A stretch of DNA of 64,000 bases. Source: Daphnia carinata. Its lineage: Eukaryota > Arthropoda > Branchiopoda > Diplostraca > Daphniidae. Under the pieces are notes generated by a model. It was given only the letters and a program-made list of their open reading frames with translations, did not search any database and was not told the DNA's origin. This document shows, piece after piece, positions 35,465 to 47,057 of this stretch; the first letter of the stretch is position 1; every line of letters begins with the position of its first letter. Made by a program: the position numbers and the translations under genes. The stretch covers positions 2,761,884 to 2,825,883 of the forward strand of contig NC_081332.1 in NCBI RefSeq assembly GCF_022539665.2. The letters run 5' to 3'.

Positions 35465-37165
35465 GGAGGGTAATCTCTGGGGCCGAAGAGGACACTGGAC
35501 AATGAGGATCGCCGTCGCAGCCACTCTAATATAGCCAAGGATTTTGAGGTATTTATTTAAAAATTCAGTATCTAACCATTTATTTTTATTTATTTATACC
35601 GATCTGGAAGGCAACATCTCTACCGAAGAGGACCTTTGGACAACGGCAGGATATCCGCCCAAAATTCCAAGGTATTTCAAAAATTGAAGTTCCTTACCAT
35701 GTTCATTGTATTAATCTGTGTATAGGAGGGCTGGCAACACTACCGAGAAGGATTACTCGACGTCAGGGGATCGCCGCCGAAGTCGCCAACAATTGCCAGG
35801 TATAACTTAAATAATTGTAAGTGTTTAATCGTGTTTTTTTTTTTATGTATTTAGGATGGTCCACATCAACACCGCGGTGGGCTACTGGACAACGAGGTTC
35901 GCTGTCGGAGCCACCAGGAACAGTCGCCAAAAATTGTGAAGTATTTATTTGAAAGTCTTAGGTTGTGAACTATGATTTTATTTTTTTTATGTATTTAGGA
36001 GGGCTTCACCGCCATCGAAGAGGATGGTGGACATCGAGGATTGTTGCTGGAGTAAGAAGATGGTCGCAATGGATGTATCAGGTATATGTTATACACGTTA
36101 AGTAATCGTGTTTTTATTTATATATTTAGGATGGTCCAGATCACCATCGAAGAGGGCAACTGGATAGTGACGCTCGCCGACGGAACGTTAAGTTATCAAG
36201 TATTTCATTGAAAGTTTAACCATCATTTCATTCACCGTTAGTTTATTTTGTTTTTTTTTATGTGTTCAGGAGGGTGTCATCATTGCCGAAGATGACCACT
36301 CGACAACGTGGTTCGCCGTCGTATCCACCAGGATTATCGCCCAAACTTGTCAAGTATTTAATTGAAAGTTGTATGTTTTACACCATTTTATTTTGTTTTT
36401 GTATGTATTTAGGAGGGCTCCACCACCATCGAAGAGCATACTGAGCATCGAGGATCGCCGCTGTAGCGACGAGATTGTCGGCACGGGTATTGAGGTTTTT
36501 TTAAAATACGTCTAAGTGTTAAATCACGTGTTTTGTTTTTTTATGTATCCGAGAGGGCTTCACCACCACCAAAGAGGACGCTGGAGCATCGATATCGTAC
36601 CGTGGATGTTTCAGGTACATCATTTACTCGTTTAATTGTGTATTCATGTTTTTGTTTTGTAATTAGAAGGGTTCCATCACTAGACAACGAGGTTCGCCGT
36701 CGGAGCTACAAGGATCGTCGCCCAATATTGTCAAGTATTTCATTGAAAGTTTTACGTCTTACACCATTAATTTATTTTGTTTTTTATGTGTTTACGAGGG
36801 CGCCATCGTCGCCGAAGAGGAACATTGGGCAGCGTGGTTCGCCGTGGGAGTCACCGGTATTGTCACACAAAATCGTCAGGTATTTCATTCAAAGTTATAA
36901 GTTTTACACTATGATCTCATCTTGTTTTAATGTATTTAGGAGGCCCGCATCACCATCTGAGAGGATGCTGGACATCGAGGATCGCCGGTGGAGCAACGAG
37001 ATTGTCGCAATGGATGTTTCAGGTATATTTCTTTACATGTTTATTTGCCTAACCATATTTTTTTTATGTATTTAGGAGGGATCCGTCGTCGCTGAATAGG
37101 ACTACCGGACGTCGTGGAGTGTCGTTGGAGCAACGGAAATCGCCGCCTATTCCGTCGGACACGCC
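35465..37165 (+). repeat. Array of ~13 diverged mini-exon-like tandem units
   Basis: Thirteen related units recur every 115-145 bp, beginning near 35467, 35606, 35726, 35855, 35999, 36130, 36270, 36413, 36553, 36667, 36797, 36940 and 37076. A typical unit has a T-rich lead-in ending TATTTAG, then a GC-rich 70-86 nt core (consensus pieces GAGGGCTCCACCACC, CGAAGAGGA, TGGACA, CGAGGATCGCCGTCGGAGC), then CAG/GTATTT and an AT-rich spacer. Most units therefore look like an exon with acceptor and donor. Translated in one frame, several give similar peptides, such as RVSSLPKMTTRQRGSPS and RAPSSPKRNIGQRGSPW. Core lengths vary and some units have stops, so no continuous protein can be assembled. Confidence 0.75.
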
Positions 37166-39196
37166 CATTAGGTCGATGGGGGGAAAAAAATAGTACGGTT
37201 GAGTATTGCCTAATAGGCATTTTTCTACTTTATTCCATGTTACTCGTGTGTTTTACAAATGTGTTGCTCTTGTCCTTTGTTCCTTACCGTTATTTTTCCT
37301 TACGCATTACAGCTTATAGTTTTAACTCTCACTTAGCAAGCAAATTCACTGCACCTGTACCCCACGGTTCACTCACGGTTTGTTTGCATTTTTGCACCGG
37401 GTTGGGATTAGCGAATCAGGTAATGTAGGCCTGCTTACATTGGCTTCAGGCCAAGCATTTAGTTGGTACAGGTTACTAACACTTACTACTTCTAAAAAAA
37501 AAAATAAAAAAAAAAAATCTATTTTATGTCTGCATACTCTTCTTTTTGAGTATGGTTTAGTGGCTTGAGTAACATATAAATAAAATAATAATCGCGTGCG
37601 ACCGGGTTGTAAACCTCGATTTGACAACCCGACAAAAACGTGATGGGGCAGTAACCCTTTCAACCTGTCCCGTAGGCAAGAATGAACAACCCGCTGAACA
37701 AGAAACCGGTTCGAGCGATACGGGTTTGTGGGGCTGATTGGTCTCAGTTTTACTCAACGAAATGGATGTGTTGCAACGCTGTCTCAAACGTCTGCACCGG
37801 AGTCCTTACCTCAGTTTTTTCTGAGTGCAGAAAGTTATTCAAACCAAGGATACAGGTACATATTTGACAATTTCTCGATTCTTTATTTAGCATTTAATTC
37901 AGCTTTGTTTGTTTTAGAATATAAAAGACTTGAAGCGAACGGGAAGATATAGCAGAATTAAACACAATTCACGAGGACTGGCCGCAGGGTTAAAATGGTA
38001 CTGAGGTATAGTTCAGCATGCGACTATACAATACTAATATGTAAAGCCTTGACCACAGAAAACAACGGAATCTTAGAAATCCTCCTTGATCGCGGAATTC
38101 AGACCAGAATCGTGAGTTGCATTTCATTTAATTCATTTCATTTAAAAAAAAAATAAGCTCAGTAGCTGGTTTACCTGCAAACGATATTCATTAATGTAGA
38201 TCATCGCGGCAAAAGATGGTGTAGTGATTCAGAGAATTTTCATACGCCCATGTAGTTTTCGTCTACAAGTTGGATATGTTCTTTTTTTTTGTGTACAAAC
38301 TGGCTAGAATGACAAAGCTGTTAAATGAACTAGTAATTTGTATATTGGAAAGTGGGGCATACTATGCTGGATTTAAAATTAATGCTCAACGAAGAAAGAT
38401 ATTAGGGAAAGATTATTAAGAAAGGAAATTATTCACAAAATATATCTTTCTGATTGGGTTTATTTAATACACCAGCCCAGGGGAAAGGAAATGATATTGC
38501 TAAAAATAATACAAATAATCGATGGAAAATATATAGCACTTCTAACGAGTGGGATGGGGGATATTGGTACTTAATTAATTGTTGACTGTGATTATTGATT
38601 AATGATAAGTATATAGTTACGTCATTTCGCTGTTTAATAGTTGAACCATATAAATCGGTATTTTAAAAATTATAGGTGTTTAGCTTATTGGAAATGTATT
38701 ACAAATTAAATATGACGAACGTTAATAGTAATGACGCTTAATATTAAATTGACGTAATTTTATGAATACTAATCGCCTCCAAAACAAATCATCGCTTGTG
38801 TTCAGGTTGCGTGTCCGATAAAAATGAACATGGAGTTAATAAAAAACAGCTTATTACTCGCTACACAAATTGTGATCCAACGGGCGGTTTTACTAAAGAA
38901 ATTAGATGTTTTACAACGCTGTTAAACATGTTTCACATAAAGCTACTGAATCCTATCCGTGACATTGCAGAAAGTTGTTAAACTGTGGCAAAACTTGTAC
39001 TAAGGTTTAACATTGCATAACTCTGTCAAAATGTAATGTTATAATATCAGTAAAAAAAATTAAACTTATCTTGCAACAAATGAAACTGTGTGATGTTAAC
39101 AAATGTACACTGTCTTGTGCAAAAGAAACTCTTCATAGAAAAACTGGGTGATAAAAACTTAAGTTCTTGTATGTAGTACTTGTAAATTTTTCACAG
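37166..39196. other. Gene-poor interval with old diverged repeats
   Basis: No gene supported. The stretch 37680-37850 has a diverged relative at 38815-38985: shared AATGAACA, AAAACAGCTTATTACTCG-like and TGT(T/G)(T/G)ACAACGCTGT blocks. An AGCTCAGTAGCT motif followed by CACCTGCA/TACCTGCA occurs at about 34835 and again at about 38157, showing further old duplication. ORF 38796-38981 overlaps the second relative and has no family features. Confidence 0.45.
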
Positions 39197-41879
39197 GTCA
39201 ATGGCAGGGGTCTTATTCACTGTCTGATGAATTTAACTTTAAACAAGATATTGCTTTTGATTACCTCTGCTGGTAACTTTTATATTCCTAGTTAAGATAT
39301 GGCTTTCATCAAAAAGGGTTGAAACTAACATCTAACTTTTTTTTTTCTTCTTCTCCAAAGAGCTGCTTAGGAAGTTAGCTAGAGTGACGAAGATGTGTCA
39401 TCACAGCAGAATAAGTGTAAAAAGCAAGTTGTTCAGCAAAATGAGTGCCTTGCATTATTTACCACTATTTTACGATATTGAGCTGATGATACCTGGTAAA
39501 CCTGCAATTTGTTTTTATGTAGACTTCATGGTTTTTGAGTTATGTCCAAAATAAAAGTAGGTACGATAGAAATTTAAGGCCCGAAAAAACAATAAGCCCG
39601 ACTTTTAACTAAAAAATTATTATCAATAAAACTAGATAATTATACATGATTTAGATGCTAAATTTAACAAGAATCACGAATATGAAATTAGTTTTTATGT
39701 AGACTTTATGGTTTTTGAGTTATTTTAAATATAAAAGTAGGTACGATAGAAATTTAAGGCCCGAACAAACAATAAGCCCGACTTTTAACTAAAAAAATAT
39801 TATCAATAAAATTAGAAAACTATATATGATTTAGATGCTAAATTTAACAAGAATCACGAATATGAAATTCGTTTTTATGTAGAATTTATGGTTTTTGAGT
39901 TATTTTAAATATAAAAGTAGGTACGATAGACATTTAAGGCCCGAAAAAACAATAAGCCCGACTTTTAGTTAAAAAATTATTAACGATAAAACTAGATAAC
40001 TATATGTGATTTAGATGCTAAATTTAACAAGAATCACGAATATGAAATTAGTTTTTATGTAGACTTAATGGTTTTTGAGTTATTTTAAATATAAAAGTAG
40101 GTACGATAGAAATTTAAGGCCCGAAAAAAACAATAAGCCCGACTTTTAACTAAAAAAATATTATCAATAAAATTAGAAAACTATATATGATTTAGATGCT
40201 AAATTTAACAAGAATCACGAATATGAAATTCCTTTTTTTGTAGAATTTATGGTTTTTGAGTTATTTTAAATATAAAAGTAGGTACGATAGACATTTAAGG
40301 CCCGATTCCCGAACGCTGTGATGTTCGTTTTCTGTGTTTTCAGAATAAGTTTTCCTATGTTAAGCATCCATATTTTTGAAGAAAGTGATGATGGTTTGTT
40401 TCGCAGAGGAATCGTTTAATTTTATTTTTTTCTCGTATTCCCCGAAAGAAACTAAGAAATCCAATGAGGAACGAACAGCACACAGGGTGTTGTCGAAGAG
40501 GAACACGTAGTCTAGATTATGAGAACAAATTTGAAATTCTAGACAATGCTCTTGAGCAATGTGTCCGTTGTAAGATTTATTTTCTATATTGGCATAATAG
40601 TATTGTTAGAAAATCATGAATTGTTTTCTTCCTTTTAGGTTTTTGACTTCGTTTAATGTTGTGGCTGAATTGGACAATGAGAGATTGAATCAACAACATA
40701 TCAAGTGGGCAGCTCATGGTCAAACTCGTTTGGCATAAAGGTATCATTTAATTGGGAATATTTGTTCATGTCAATACAAGTATTTGCATAGGTTTTCTTC
40801 ATAGGGGCTTTAGCACCAAACATTTTTTCTTCTTTAGGGTTTGTTAGATAAGGGTGGAGGCAGCTTTAACAATTTAGATCTAGCACCTATTAGACTGGTG
40901 GTGTTGGCCCCGTGAATCTTATCGTCTTCAAGCTGGGTGAAAAAACAATGAGTATTTAGTTATCAAAATTACCTGAGGCATGTGCAAATATTCAAATAAT
41001 TCTTCGTTGAAGTTCAGTTGGTTTCGTGCAACATCCTCACAAAAATGCAACAAGACTTAACAAATAGAGCATATAGATGCAGTGTCGATCTGTACCAGTG
41101 AGTACCAGAGTAATGTGACAAGCATTCATGATGGTGATTAATCTTCACACAGCTAACATTTAGTTGGTACTATTATATGTTTTATAAATTCAGTTATAAT
41201 TTAATTCAACTTGTTATTTAGTGGAATATAATTTATTTCAGTTTTTCTGATGCAGTTTGGAAGCCACTTGGAGTAAACCTTTCGTCAGTTACTCACAAAA
41301 AAAGATTGGCAAATCTGGTCCTGAGAGATCACTTTTTTTGTCAAGGAAATACTGGAAATTGGTATTGAAAAGGTCATTAACAGAAAATTTTTGTATTTAA
41401 TCAGTTTATTCTTATATTTAACATGGTTGTTCAGAAATGCCATGGAATCTAAAAGCACTTGACAAAAAAACATTTTGATTGTTCTCGTACCTGCATTAGA
41501 TCGAAATTGCTTGTCCAATGGTACCAATTCATTAATGAAAACAATCTATTAGACAAAAATGTATGATTGACTGATCATCATCTGTGTAAATTTATATATA
41601 ATTCTTATAATTCTAGGTATTCAACCATGGCATGTTGACCAGCTATCTGCGGAGTGAAAATCTACTTGACAGTGTTCAACCAGTTAAGTAGCTGAATAGC
41701 TATGAAACACAACCAATCCAGGAACTGAGTGTGTTGAACAACCACACTTATCTTGGAGAGCTGCAGAAAGAGAATGGAACATTACCCTGCCAAACACCTG
41801 CTTCCAAATGGTAGTTTTAATTATTTGTTTTTACAAGATATATTCAGTCAATTCTTCGAAAAACTGTTCTTTTTCACAG
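39197..41879 (+). repeat. 2.7-kb tandem macro-repeat, unit 1
   Basis: The unit starts at GTCAATGGCAGGGGTC and recurs at 41880 and 44703. It contains a 180-bp satellite sub-array (39511-40301) followed by about 1.5 kb of unique-looking sequence that is nearly identical in unit 2. Small open frames inside the unit (for example minus 41285-41527) recur in unit 2 but have no recognised family. Confidence 0.9.
39511..40301 (+). repeat. 180-bp satellite array, ~4.4 monomers
   Basis: The monomer begins GTTTTTATGTAGA at 39511, 39691, 39871 and 40051, an exact 180-bp step, with a partial fifth from 40231. Each carries TAGGTACGATAGA, a pair of GCCCGA boxes (TTAAGGCCCGA and AATAAGCCCGACTTTTA) and TAACAAGAATCACGAATATG. 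Alternate monomers (1 and 4; 3 and 5) share variants, which suggests a higher-order dimeric pattern. Confidence 0.9.
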
Positions 41880-44702
41880 GTCAATGGCAGGGGTCTTATT
41901 CACTGTCTGATGAATTTAACTTTAAACAAGATATTGCTTTTGATTACCTCTGCTGGTAACTTTTATATTCCTAGTTAAGATATGGCTTTCATCAAAAAGG
42001 GTTGAAACTAACATCTAACTTTTTTTCTTCTTCTCCAAAGAGCTGCTTAGGAAGTTAGCTAGAGTGACGAAGATGTGTCATCACAGCAGAATAAGTGTAA
42101 AAAGCAAGTTGTTCAGCAAAATGAGTGCCTTGCATTATTTACCACTATTTTACGATATTGAGCTGATGATACCTGGTAAACCTGCAATTTGTTTTTATGT
42201 AGACTTCATGGTTTTTGAGTCACGAATATGAAATTAGTTTTTATGTAGAATATATGTCCAAAATAAAAGTAGGTACGATAGAAATTTAAGGCCCGAAAAA
42301 ACAATAAGCCCGACTTTTAACTAAAAAATTATTATCAATAAAACTAGATAATTATACATGATTTAGATGCTAAATTTAACAAGAATCACGAATATGAAAT
42401 TAGTTTTTATGTAGACTTTATGGTTTTTGAGTTATTTTAAATATAAAAGTAGGTACGATAGAAATTTAAGGCCCGAACAAACAATAAGCCCGACTTTTAA
42501 CTAAAAAAATATTATCAATAAAATTAGAAAACTATATATGATTTAGATGCTAAATTTAACAAGAATCACGAATATGAAATTCGTTTTTTTGTAGAATTTA
42601 TGGTTTTTGAGTTATTTTAAATATAAAAGTAGGTACGATAGACATTTAAGGCCCGAAAAAACAATAAGCCCGACTTTTAGTTAAAAAATTATTATCGATA
42701 AAACTAGATAACTATATGTGATTTAGATGCAAAATTTAACAAGAATCACGAATATGAAATTAGTTTTTATGTAGACTTAATGGTTTTTGAGTTATTTTAA
42801 ATATAAAAGTAGGTACGATAGAAATTTAATGATTTAGGCTAAATTTAACAAGAATCACGTTATTTTAAATAAAAAAACAATAAGCCCGACTTTTAACTAA
42901 AAAAAAATATTATCAATAAAACAAGAATAGATGAAAACTATATATGATAAATTAGATGCTAAATTTAACGAAAAAAAGAATCCCGACTTTTAACTAAAAA
43001 AATATTATCAATAAAATTAGAAAACTATAATGATTTAGATGCTTTTTGTAGATGAAATTCGTTTTTTTGTTTATGGTTTTTGAGTTATTTTAAATATAAA
43101 AGTAGGTACGATAGACATTTAAGGCCCGATTCCCGAACGCTGTGATGTTCGTTTTCTGTGTTTTCAGAATAAGTTTTCCTATGTTAAGCATCCATATTTT
43201 TGAAGAAAGTGATGATGGTTTGTTTCGCAGAGGAATCGTTTAATTTTCTTTTTTTCTCGTATTCCCCGAAAGAAACTAAGAAATCCAATGAGGAACGAAC
43301 AGCACACAGGGTGTTGTCGAAGAGGAACACGTAGTCTAGATTATGAGAACAAATTTGAAATTCTAGACAATGCTCTTGAGCAATGTGTCCGTTGTAAGAT
43401 TTATTTTCTATATTGGCATAATAGTATTGTTAGAAAATCATGAATTGTTTTCTTCCTTTTAGGTTTTTGACTTCGTTTAATGTTGTGGCTGAATTGGACA
43501 ATGAGAGATTGAATCAACAACATATCAAGTGGGCAGCTCATGGTCAAACTTGTTTGGCATAAAGGTATCATTTAATTGGGAATATTTGTTCATGTCAATA
43601 CAAGTATTTGCATAGGTTTTCTTCATAGGGGCTTTAGCACCAAACATTTTTTCTTCTTTAGGGTTTGTTAGATAAGGGTGGAGGCAGCTTTAACAATTTA
43701 GATCTAGCACCTATTAGACTGGTGGTGTTGGCCCCGTGAATCTTATCGTCTTCAAGCTGGGTGAAAAAACAATGAGTATTTAGTTATCAAAATTACCTGA
43801 GGCATGTGCAAATATTCAAATAATTCTTCGTTGAAGTTCAGTTGGTTTCGTGCAACATCCTCACAAAAATGCAACAAGACTTAACAAATAGAGCATATAG
43901 ATGCAGTGTCGATCTGTACCAGTGAGTACCAGAGTAATGTGACAAGCATTCATGATGGTGATTAATCTTCACACAGCTAACATTTAGTTGGTACTATTAT
44001 ATGTTTTATAAATTCAGTTATAATTTAATTCAACTTGTTATTTAGTGGAATATAATTTATTTCAGTTTTTCTGATGCAGTTTGGAAGCCACTTGGAGTAA
44101 ACCTTTCGTCAGTTACTCACAAAAAAAGATTGGCAAATCTGGTCCTGAGAGATCACTTTTTTTGTCAAGGAAATACTGGAAATTGGTATTGAAAAGGTCA
44201 TTAACAGAATATTTTTGTATTTAATCAGTTTATTTTTATATTTAACATGGTTGTTCAGAAATGCCATGGAATCTAAAAGCATTTGACAAAAAAACATTTT
44301 GATTGTTCTCGTACCTGCATTAGATCGAAATTGCTTGTCCAATGGTACCAATTCATTAATGAAAACAATCTATTAGACAAAAATGTATGATTGACTGATC
44401 ATCATCTGTGTAAATTTATATATAATTCTTATAATTCTAGGTATTCAACCATGGCATGTTGACCAGCTATCTGCGGAGTGAAAATCTACTTGACAGTGTT
44501 CAACCAGTTAAGTAGCTGAATAGCTATGAAACACAACCAATCCAGGACCTGAGTGTGTTGAACAACCAAACTTATCTTGGAGAGCTGCAGAAAGAGAATG
44601 GAACATTACCCTGCCAAACACCTGCTTCCAAATGGTAGTTTTAATTATTTGGTTTTACAAGATATATTCAGTCAATTCTTCAAAAACTGTTCTTTTTCAC
44701 AG
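41880..44702 (+). repeat. 2.8-kb tandem macro-repeat, unit 2
   Basis: Near-identical to unit 1 outside the satellite block; it is 140 bp longer because its satellite part is extended and rearranged. It carries the same flanking sequence, ending CTTCAAAAACTGTTCTTTTTCACAG before unit 3. Confidence 0.9.
42191..43111 (+). repeat. 180-bp satellite array in unit 2, partly scrambled
   Basis: Regular monomers to about 42825. From there to about 43070 monomer fragments are shuffled and truncated: half-length pieces of the GCCCGAC, AATATTATCAATAAAA and GATTTAGATGC segments appear in abnormal order. After 43070 the sequence rejoins unit 1 exactly. This may be real satellite turnover or an assembly artefact. 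Confidence 0.8.
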
Positions 44703-44844
44703 GTCAATGGCAGGGGTCTTATTCACTGTCTGATGAATTTAACTTTAAACAAGATATTGCTTTTGATTACCTCTGCTGGTAACTTTTATATTTCTAGTTA
44801 AGATATGGCTTTCATCAAAAAAGGGTTGAAACTAACATCTAACT
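44703..44844 (+). repeat. Macro-repeat unit 3, cut by the gap
   Basis: The first 142 bp of a third unit, broken at the N run. The array is therefore longer than shown, and its true copy number is unknown. Confidence 0.9.
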
Positions 44845-44944
44845 NNNNNNNNNNNNNNNNNNNNNNNNNNNNNNNNNNNNNNNNNNNNNNNNNNNNNNNN
44901 NNNNNNNNNNNNNNNNNNNNNNNNNNNNNNNNNNNNNNNNNNNN
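44845..44944. other. Assembly gap, exactly 100 N
   Basis: One hundred N, the conventional size for a gap of unknown length. It separates the satellite macro-repeat from copy B of the large duplication, so the adjacency of these two blocks is not demonstrated by the sequence. Confidence 0.99.
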
Positions 44945-44945
44945 A

Positions 44946-46043
44946 AGGATGGCCTCTTGTTGGGTGCTACTACGTAACGTGTCGTGCTAGTTGTTCCTGC
45001 TATAGTCTAACGTCTACATCCACCACGATACAGTGTAACATAGAAAAAGCTTAGTACACTTTCATCAGCAAGGAGAGACAAAAAGAAAGGAAAATATATA
45101 ATTAATTCATTGTACCTGATGTTCTCCTCCGGGACAGGACGGCATGTCAGATAAAAGTTCTCCATCGACCGAGTTTTCTGGGCAAGAGTCCAAATCGCGA
45201 TACTTTGTGACGCTGTATTGGTTATCAGCGAAGTGGAGTAGAGTAGTATGTAGACGCCACATTTTCCATACAGATAACTACGACACAGAAACATTACACT
45301 GGCTACCTATAATAACGAAAGCGAGAATCACCTCATGGTCAGTATAGATCCCGCTGTTGATGCCAGACAGATCAAGTTGCAGTATAGACGAAATCGAACG
45401 CTTGAAGTTGGTCGACCAGAGGGGTTCTTTTATCATCGAGAAAAGCGGCAGCTTCCACTTTTTCGTATAAAGAAAAGCAGAATCATTTGGTTACCAGCTA
45501 GTAACATTAACATAATCTAGACAAATCGCTCAACTTTAGATCCTGAGTAGAGGAGATGGAATGGTTTGCTCAGCTGTTCATTCAGTTCAGTCAACTCGAG
45601 AAATGTATTGCCAGGGGGCGCAGTTGTACTGTCGCCCTTATCGCCATGCTGAATGGCCAGCGAAATGTTCTTGATCTGCATAGAAAAGAGTTTAGTGTCA
45701 GTGTCAATTCAGACAAAAATGTTTAGTTGCGGACATTAAGAAGTGAGCGCCATTTGGAATCTTCAACTTTTGAGATGACGTAAAGTTGCCCACGCAGCTG
45801 TTGACGGATGACAACTTGGTTGTTGACGCCCGATTCACTTTCGATTGATGCCTCCCCTTCGTATCGATATTCAAGACCCTCACGGAATGGAGACCTGTTT
45901 ACTGTGTCTGTCCAAACCTGTTTTGTCAAACCTAATTGTAAAGAACAAATATTTGTTCGATGTGACCATGCAAAATGTAATAGAAACAAATTGGCTTTAT
46001 TATGGAACTTACCGAACAATAGAAAACAGTAGTACAGCAACAT
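44946..46043 (-). pseudogene. Vitellogenin-like gene, 5' fragment, copy B
   Basis: Contains the start (ATG at 46041-46043) and the first five exons plus part of exon 6, then ends at the assembly gap, so more than half of the gene is absent. Exon 2 stays open with in-frame changes relative to copy A (QVVIRQQLRG versus QVVTSTWLRG). The exons nearer the gap carry many small indels: the acceptor before the VEAAAFLDDKE exon has lost a base, and the exon encoding LYGKCGV is frameshifted. The indel density rising toward the gap is what poor contig-end consensus looks like, so biological inactivation is not proven. Confidence 0.75.
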
Positions 46044-47057
46044 GTTTCCAGCCGGTGAAAACCTATCGTTCACCAGAAGATTTGTTAGCTTACTGAACTT
46101 GAACGAAATCAGCCTCAATCTTTTCATTTACACATAGCTGTTTCTTGTGATAATGCATGGCTCTGGGCTCATCCTTCTTGGTGCGTTCGTTCATTGGTAA
46201 ACTATGATAAGACTGCTTCTTAAATTTCATATTACCTTTGACCTTGGTGTCGCTTTCATGCAGCTGGGGTAACTTTGAAAACAAAAAAGCGAGATTCTGA
46301 CTATCTCAAACTATGGATTTCATCAGTACTTGAGAAGAATACGTCCAGCATGTAAGCCTATGGAATCCATTCGAGTTACCGTCCGAAATCTGCTGAAACA
46401 ATAGAAAATTTTAGTTTTTCAATTTGGCTAAAGCACGCCATAAGACGTATTGTCGTGTATCCTTCCATTGTCCAATTATTTGCCGTCGGATCTGTTAACT
46501 TGAACCGGAAATATCGATTGGTACTGCCCTTTCTAACACGTATCAAGCTGGCACATCTGGTAAGAAAATGGAAATGATTACGGCACTAATAGCCAACATA
46601 TCTTTATTTTAAATGGCCTGTTTGTTTGTTTTTGTCAGAAAAAAAAACAGATGGTTTAGTTTTCCTATTTTCGTAACTGCTCGTAACCGGGGAGTTCAGG
46701 GAGGTTCGGGAGCTCAGCAACAACTTACCAAGGAATTTTCAGAATAATCAACGCTCTATGATGTCGTAGTACAAGTATCGTGTACATAAAAAATTTTCCT
46801 GGGTCTGCAGATTATGGATGTTTCTTTTCAATCATTTTTCTATCTGTTTTTTTTCTAGACTACTGGTCAGCAGAAGCGGATGGCGCACAGAAGCGTTAGA
46901 ATCGTCAGCAGCGATAATTCCAGGAAAGACATACTTTATATATTCTATTTTTTCTTAGAACTTAGAACGTTAACTTTAGAAACGATAAACCTTTAAATAA
47001 AATTAAGAAGTTAGTTGAACTATGATGGCACTTCGACGTGAAAATATAAGGTAGGGA
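46044..47057. other. Interval between vitellogenin fragment and FBXO47, copy B
   Basis: Collinear with 13481-14498. It has a 4-bp deletion relative to copy A in the stretch near 46324 (CATCCGCCAG versus CATCAG), which argues against coding function there. No gene supported. Confidence 0.45.

Noticed and set aside
40436-40738. Possible two-exon gene in the macro-repeat (peptide with AELDNERLNQQHIKWAAHGQ)
   Set aside because: The GTAAGA donor and the TTTTAG acceptor leave incompatible phases, and there is no recognisable family. It recurs in unit 2 only because the whole unit is duplicated.
41285-41527. Minus-strand 80-residue ORF repeated at 44109-44351
   Set aside because: It is low in complexity, with Lys/Asn/Ile from AT-rich DNA, and is preserved only because the macro-repeat is recent.
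31429-44844. CRISPR array, phage or integrative element as the origin of the repeats
   Set aside because: Repeat lengths (180 bp; 115-145 bp with diverged units), the intron-rich eukaryotic context and the absence of associated genes exclude a prokaryotic array.
44805-44990. ORF spanning the N run
   Set aside because: It is an artefact of translating Ns; there is no evidence that the two sides are contiguous.
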